This document shows positions 29,525 through 33,676 of a DNA stretch of 33,676 nucleotides, piece by piece. Within the stretch, counting starts at the first letter, position 1, and each line of letters starts with the position of its first letter. This DNA comes from Paramacrobiotus metropolitanus (Eukaryota; Tardigrada; Eutardigrada; Parachela; Macrobiotidae): NCBI RefSeq assembly GCF_019649055.1, contig NW_026570592.1:1-33676 (forward strand), given 5' to 3'. The notes beneath the pieces were generated by a model. It saw only the letters and a program-made list of their open reading frames with translations, did no database searches and had not been told where the DNA came from. The position numbers and the translations under genes are program-made.

Positions 29525-31447
29525 ATGTTCTTCTACGAAGATACTGGACGAACGCTGTACGCATGGAACGCTGTGGACGTGGAGATTGACGGTTGGTTAC
29601 AGCACGGCCACGTGGTCGGCCTGGACGAGACCGAGAGCGCTTCCCCCCGTCTGCTGGTGGATTTCGGATGGCCGACAGAACAGCCGGTGCCGGTGGAATA
29701 CGGGAAGATCTGGGACTGCTCCAGCCATCGACCCGGCAACCTTAGCGAGGGTGCTGCTGTGGAAGTGCTGCTGTGTGACGGCCCATACTGGACATGGTAT
29801 CCGGGCAAAATTACGATTGCGCGCTTTGACGAGCTGTACGGGATGGCGCTGGTGGAGGTGACGGTGGACGGGGAGCGGCTTCTCGAACTGCTGCCCACCA
29901 ATCAGATTCGCGACGCCGGGGGACAAACAGCCAGGTCGGGACTCCTCGAGGCGGGCCATTTCGTCATGCAGGCTAATGACTTGCCCAACGGTTTCTGGTT
30001 TACGGAGCCCTCTGACCCGGTATTTCTGCGCGAACAAGTCGAGAGTCGGTGCAACCTGTTATTTGTCGCGGATTTCGGTCAGACGGTGCACTATTTGCGG
30101 AGGCATAAGGATGCGCTTTTAAGCGGCCAGGTTCTGGTAAGTCATCATCGTTATTTCTGTACAGCATTCACTATTTGGCGTACTTATTGAGGTCCTACTT
30201 TTGTTCTCGTGCCGTAGGAGACCATCTTCGAGAACGAGAGGGACAAGCATCTGTTTGCCTGGGGTATTGAATTTTTTACTGCAAACGAACAGCTGCATTT
30301 CGAGCTTTTTACTGAAAACGAAGAGCTGGATTTTGAGCGGAATCGTGAGTTGTCGTTAAGCCAGCTGAAAGTCATAGAAGAAGAGGATTTTTGGCTGCCG
30401 TTGGAAGTTCTGAAGGAGATCTTCCACTCACTGGACACCATCGACCGCGTGCGCTGTCGCCTCACCTGCCCTCTGTGGGCAGATATTCTCACTGCGCCGG
30501 GCATGTGCAGCGATGTAATTCTATCGCGGCCGCAGTACAGCTTCTGGGATAACTATCTCCTGTACGCTGGCCTCGCCAAGCACGTCACACGCGCCACTCG
30601 CACCATCTGTATCCGCGAAAGCGGCATGCATACCAATGCGATCTTCGATGCTATGCAGCATCTCCTGCAGGACGCCGGCATCCGCCTGGACCGTTGCATC
30701 GTGCACGGGCGATAGCTGACGTATAGCGAGTCAACATTTACGCGATGGAAACTGGCCTTCTTTGCCGACAAAATCACGGAGCCTCGGTTCAGGCTGGAGT
30801 CGTGCTGCGCTCGTCTGATTTTCAAAGACTTTGTTGTCGTCGTGCTAAACAAGCGGGCGGTGCTAAACAAGTGGGAACTCTTTGAGTGCCGCGTTCCACT
30901 GATGGTCTTCACCCGGGGGCACGTCGATGTAGCGGACATTGTGGACTTGTTGGAGAAGCATCTGCAGTGCGAGGGACCGCCGGTGGATGTGCAACGAATT
31001 GCGCGCTGTCTGGCCGATCAGATTTACAGCGAAGAGCAGGCCAGGGCAGTGAGAAAGGTAAGGTCATGGCATCGTGTAACAGTTCTACAACTCGCCTTCG
31101 CTGTTTCCCTTGTAGTTAGCTTGGTAGTGTTTAATCTGATGCATTAGTGCTTTAACAAGCTTTAATGAGCGATTCTGCAGATTCTACGGGTGTACCAAGC
31201 CAGCGATCCGCGTCCGTCAGCGCATTACCGTGGACGTCGGTGGTCGCTGTACAATATGGCCGGCGTGGACGTCGGCAGGCTGAACAAATTTTGTCTGGCT
31301 GCCTTATCGCACTGCATGAACGACTGGGGTCACGCATCCGAACTTGACAATGAGCACGCTGAGCAATCCAGCGAATCTGAGGAGGAGGAGGACGAAGAAA
31401 ACCAAAACGAAGACGAAGAAGGCGAAGAGGATGACGAGGAGGAGTAA
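29525..31447 (+). pseudogene. Copy C: Tudor/Agenet-like plus F-box protein, one nonsense codon
   Basis: Exons are 29525-30136, 30218-31057 and 31181-31447, with introns of 81 and 123 bp, donors GTAAGT and GTAAGG, and acceptors GTGCCGTAG and GATTCTGCAG, all in phase 0. They would give 572 residues. Residues about 13-135 form two Tudor/Agenet-like units (VEIDGWLQHGHVVGL, VEYGKIWDC; YWTWYPGKITIA, ELLPTNQIRD). The F-box is at about 261-300 (FWLPLEVLKEIFHSLDTIDR, CPLWADIL), followed by a long conserved region and an Asp/Glu-rich tail. The only lesion is TAG at 30713-30715 (codon 370), where B has TCG. Translation to that point would keep the Tudor and F-box parts, so a shortened protein is conceivable. 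Two small in-frame tandem duplications are unique to this copy (30269-30334 and 30842-30877). A Tudor reader joined to an SCF-type F-box is the inferred role. Confidence 0.85.
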
Positions 31448-31675
31448 AAACGTTCAGATTTCCCAACTTTGTATAGTTTAAAATGTAAATCTTGTATCAG
31501 TAAGCTAATTTTGTACTTGCATGCGACTTTTTAATTTGGTTGCATTTGTCTTATCATACAACTGAATTGTAGTGGCATTTACAACTGCATTGACCAAGAG
31601 CCAAAGAGACACAGACCATCACTAAATCGGTAGAATGCATCTACGAACGCCGGCACCGAGTCCTCGTTACCATTA
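31448..31675 (+). repeat. Duplicated 3' flank of copy C
   Basis: It matches the flanks of A and B through AACTGAATTGTAGTGGCATT and CACCGAGTCCTCGTTACCAT. Homology ends near 31675, sooner than in A and B. Confidence 0.7.
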
Positions 31676-31789
31676 TAAGATCTTGCTGAATCTTATCGCA
31701 GTTCTGTGCAAAATATAAAAACAATGCCGGTGTTCTGTTTCTAAGACCATAACTGCGGCAAAACGCCGCTTCGCAAATAAAGTGCCGGT

Positions 31790-32240
31790 GGAGCGCTTGT
31801 CGGTCGGTCTGGTCGTGGCTGACCACCATCTTGCTGACCGACAACTTGCTCACGGCTCTCTGCTGACCGACAAAATGTTGACCCGACGGTTTGTTGAAAC
31901 GACAAATTGCTGAACGACGAGGCGGTGATCGACCGTTTCCTGAACACCGACAACTTGCTGACGACATTTTGTTGACTTGAAAAACCCTAAAGACCTTAGA
32001 AACCTAAGAATCGTAAGAATCCTAAGCAACTTAATAAACTTAAGAAAAAGCACAAATAACTTCAAAAACCAGCGTACAACCAAAAACCAGGGCAACTCAA
32101 AAACCAGCGTACCGAAGCGAACACAAAGTTGTCGGTCAACAAAAATATTTCAACAAAACGTTATTCAACAATTTTGCAGAAAAGCGAAGCGCCGGGCAAC
32201 AATTTGTCGGTCAGCGAATTGTAGGTCGGTGAACTGACTT
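31790..32240. mobile_element. Foldback-like repeat built on TTGCTGACCGACAA
   Basis: The left part (31800-31975) has several copies of TTGCTGACCGACAA and variants. The right part (32125-32235) has the complement (TTGTCGGTCAGC, TTGTCGGTCAAC). The middle is A-rich, with repeated CCTAAGAA and AAAAACCAGCGTAC. The overall plan, short repeats in opposite orientation at the two ends, resembles the array at 10474-10645. No target duplication is identified and the borders are approximate. Confidence 0.5.
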
Positions 32241-32999
32241 GCTACCAGTACCGGTGCGGGTGTGCGATGTTCACCCGAGGCCAACGGCGTCAGAGATATT
32301 TGCTCTTGTACTCGTACATTTGGAAATTTGGTTGAATATTTCGCTAGCATGCGGTGTCTTTCTCCTAAAATGCAATAAACTATGCGGAAAACGTACAATA
32401 CAACAGAACTCAGAAGGTCTTAGAATAAGCATCACTATTCTTGCACCTAGAGTCGCACAACTTTTCAAACTGACAGTGCCAAAGAAATAACGTTGCTTTG
32501 CTGACCCTACCCGATTTTCGGCAAACGTGATTGGATCGGGCGACCGGTAAGACGCGTGTATCCGGCTTTGCCGTTAAAGCGGTCAGCGTGTGCCCAGTGC
32601 GCGTACGGTACGTGTCTTTACCATAGTTGAACTACTTGTACCGTACGTATTTCGTTTACGTATAGCCGGCACCGTTTTTTCTCTGAACATGGCTAGTTTC
32701 TTTCTTCATTCTGACCACTTTTCATCGTTTAATTGAGGTCCGTTTACAGCGAGTAAAGTAACCACGGAAGCAAGCGTTTGAGCCGACGATATCTATTCGT
32801 ATGCTCCCACTAAACACGTAACACTGTTATCTGTTGCATGTGTTGTTATTATTATTGTACACGAACAGACCACAGTCTGGAAGAGAAAATACAAAAAAAA
32901 GCAAAGACCCAAGAGTTTGAATAAGAAATGTTAAAAGTTTACCAGTCTACCTCCAGGCCAACCATTTTCAAAGCAAATTTTAAAAAAGCCAACAGTTTA
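32241..32999. other. Intergenic stretch, nothing recognised
   Basis: No coding signal or repeat could be matched elsewhere. It lies between the foldback-like repeat and the convergent copy E, so it holds the 3' flank of E. That flank shows no obvious match to those of A-C. Confidence 0.45.
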
Positions 33000-33326
33000 T
33001 CAAAATTCCTCGTACAGATACCACCCGAATCCGAAGATTTCGCCAAAATCAATAGGCGACCGACTTCTTTCGTTCGGATAAGCGGAAGCCTCACTATCTC
33101 CGTCTGAATCAGCCCCAGAATCGATGCCTTGGTTCATACCAACAGAAGCATCACTACCTTCGTCTGAATCTGAATCAGCAGCAGGATCGATGCCCTCGCT
33201 CAAGGCCGCTGCTGCCATTACAGTCAGCTCATCGGCGTCCAGATCGCCTAACGTAGCCGGGGTCCATTTGCGATCGCGGTAACGGGTGGAGATGCGCGGA
33301 TCCGAACTCTGGTAATACTTCAGCGC
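33000..33326 (-). CDS. Copy E: last exon of a diverged family member (partial)
   Basis: On the minus strand, an acceptor CTACCGGTAG is followed by ALKYYQSSDPRISTRYRDRK and then a stretch with the same spacing as exon 3 of A-C (ILRVYQASDPRPSAHYRGRR). The exon starts at the same codon and ends in a tail rich in Asp, Glu and Ser that includes an internal repeat (GIDPAADSDSDEG and GIDSGADSDGDSE), finishing WYLYEEF. All 109 codons including the stop are open. The tail is less purely acidic than in C, and the protein is clearly more diverged than A-D. The rest of the gene lies beyond 33676, so whether it is functional cannot be judged here, but this exon shows no damage. Confidence 0.7.
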   Translation of the reverse strand, partial: ALKYYQSSDPRISTRYRDRKWTPATLGDLDADELTVMAAAALSEGIDPAADSDSDEGSDASVGMNQGIDSGADSDGDSEASAYPNERSRSPIDFGEIFGFGWYLYEEF

Positions 33327-33676
33327 CTACCGGTAGAGATGCGGATTGTTTCCAGCTATCGGTCGGTTTTCACACCAATGTGCAGATACTTACTGTACGT
33401 CAATCAATCAGTTAAAAACGTAATAAATCAATGAAACCAATTACTGGGAGTGGGCGAAAGCGAAAGTTCCTGTGGAAGTACACGAATTTGGTACGAGTAT
33501 CTTGTACTGTGATATTTTCGCATCGCGAGATTCTCGGCATAACGTAAATATCACGGTACAAGGGATGACCTAATAACTGCATATTGCATAATGCTTCCTG
33601 TTGCTGTGCCTTTAAATGATTTTCTTTTCTTTTAGTTGCTGTGTTGTACTGTTAAAAAAAAAAACGGTAACACTTT
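33327..33676 (-). other. Probable intron upstream of the last exon of copy E
   Basis: AT-rich, stop-rich sequence follows the acceptor at 33327-33336 on the minus strand. No donor or upstream exon could be placed before the end of the window, so the intron is at least 350 bases, longer than the second introns of A-C (109 to 123). Confidence 0.5.

Overview
The window looks like a stretch of a metazoan nuclear genome rather than a bacterial or viral sequence. It has spliced genes with short GT-AG introns, tRNA-derived SINEs, a truncated LINE, a miniature LTR retrotransposon, terminal-inverted-repeat elements and long stretches without genes. I lean towards a small invertebrate, possibly a tardigrade. 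That rests only on a remembered resemblance of the main protein family to lineage-expanded hypothetical proteins there, which I could not check.

The core is a multigene family with a consistent three-exon structure: an N-terminal pair of Tudor/Agenet-like domains (exon 1, 204 codons), an F-box followed by a long C-terminal region (exon 2), and a short conserved block ending in an acidic tail (exon 3). I see five members. D (8791-9402, minus) is exon 1 only. A (15652-18837, plus), B (25314-27744, plus) and C (29525-31447, plus) have all three exons. E (33000-33326, minus) shows only its last exon before the window ends. Every copy with more than a fragment visible is damaged: A has two stops and a frameshift, B has several frameshifts and a 396-bp insertion in the F-box exon, D has a stop at codon 9, and C has a single nonsense codon. 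Homology between copies extends several hundred bases into both flanks, so whole segments were duplicated.

Layout. 1-2330 is a degenerate region of short CCGACC/GGTCGG motifs. 4255-7814 holds exon-like pieces of an unrecognised gene with an apparent frameshift and an in-frame TAG. 8791-9960 is inverted copy D with its 5' flank, followed by a SINE. 10557-13659 is bounded by inverted repeats of about 58 bp and contains a 57-bp tandem repeat and a GGAACAACACA-type minisatellite. 13692-19420 is segment A, interrupted by a LINE 3' fragment with a 9-bp target duplication, by a SINE, and by an enlarged first intron. 19421-22296 has no gene I can support but contains a perfect 34-bp-arm palindrome. 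22491-24326 is a SINE split by a 1.66-kb miniature LTR element. 24881-28350 is segment B, 28614-31675 is segment C, 31790-32240 is a foldback-like repeat, and 33000-33326 is E.

Comparing the copies lets several insertions be read against an empty or near-empty site in a paralogue, which makes the mobile-element calls stronger than usual for a single window. If intact relatives exist elsewhere, the domain order suggests a Tudor-type reader fused to an F-box, possibly an SCF ubiquitin-ligase substrate receptor. That function is inferred.
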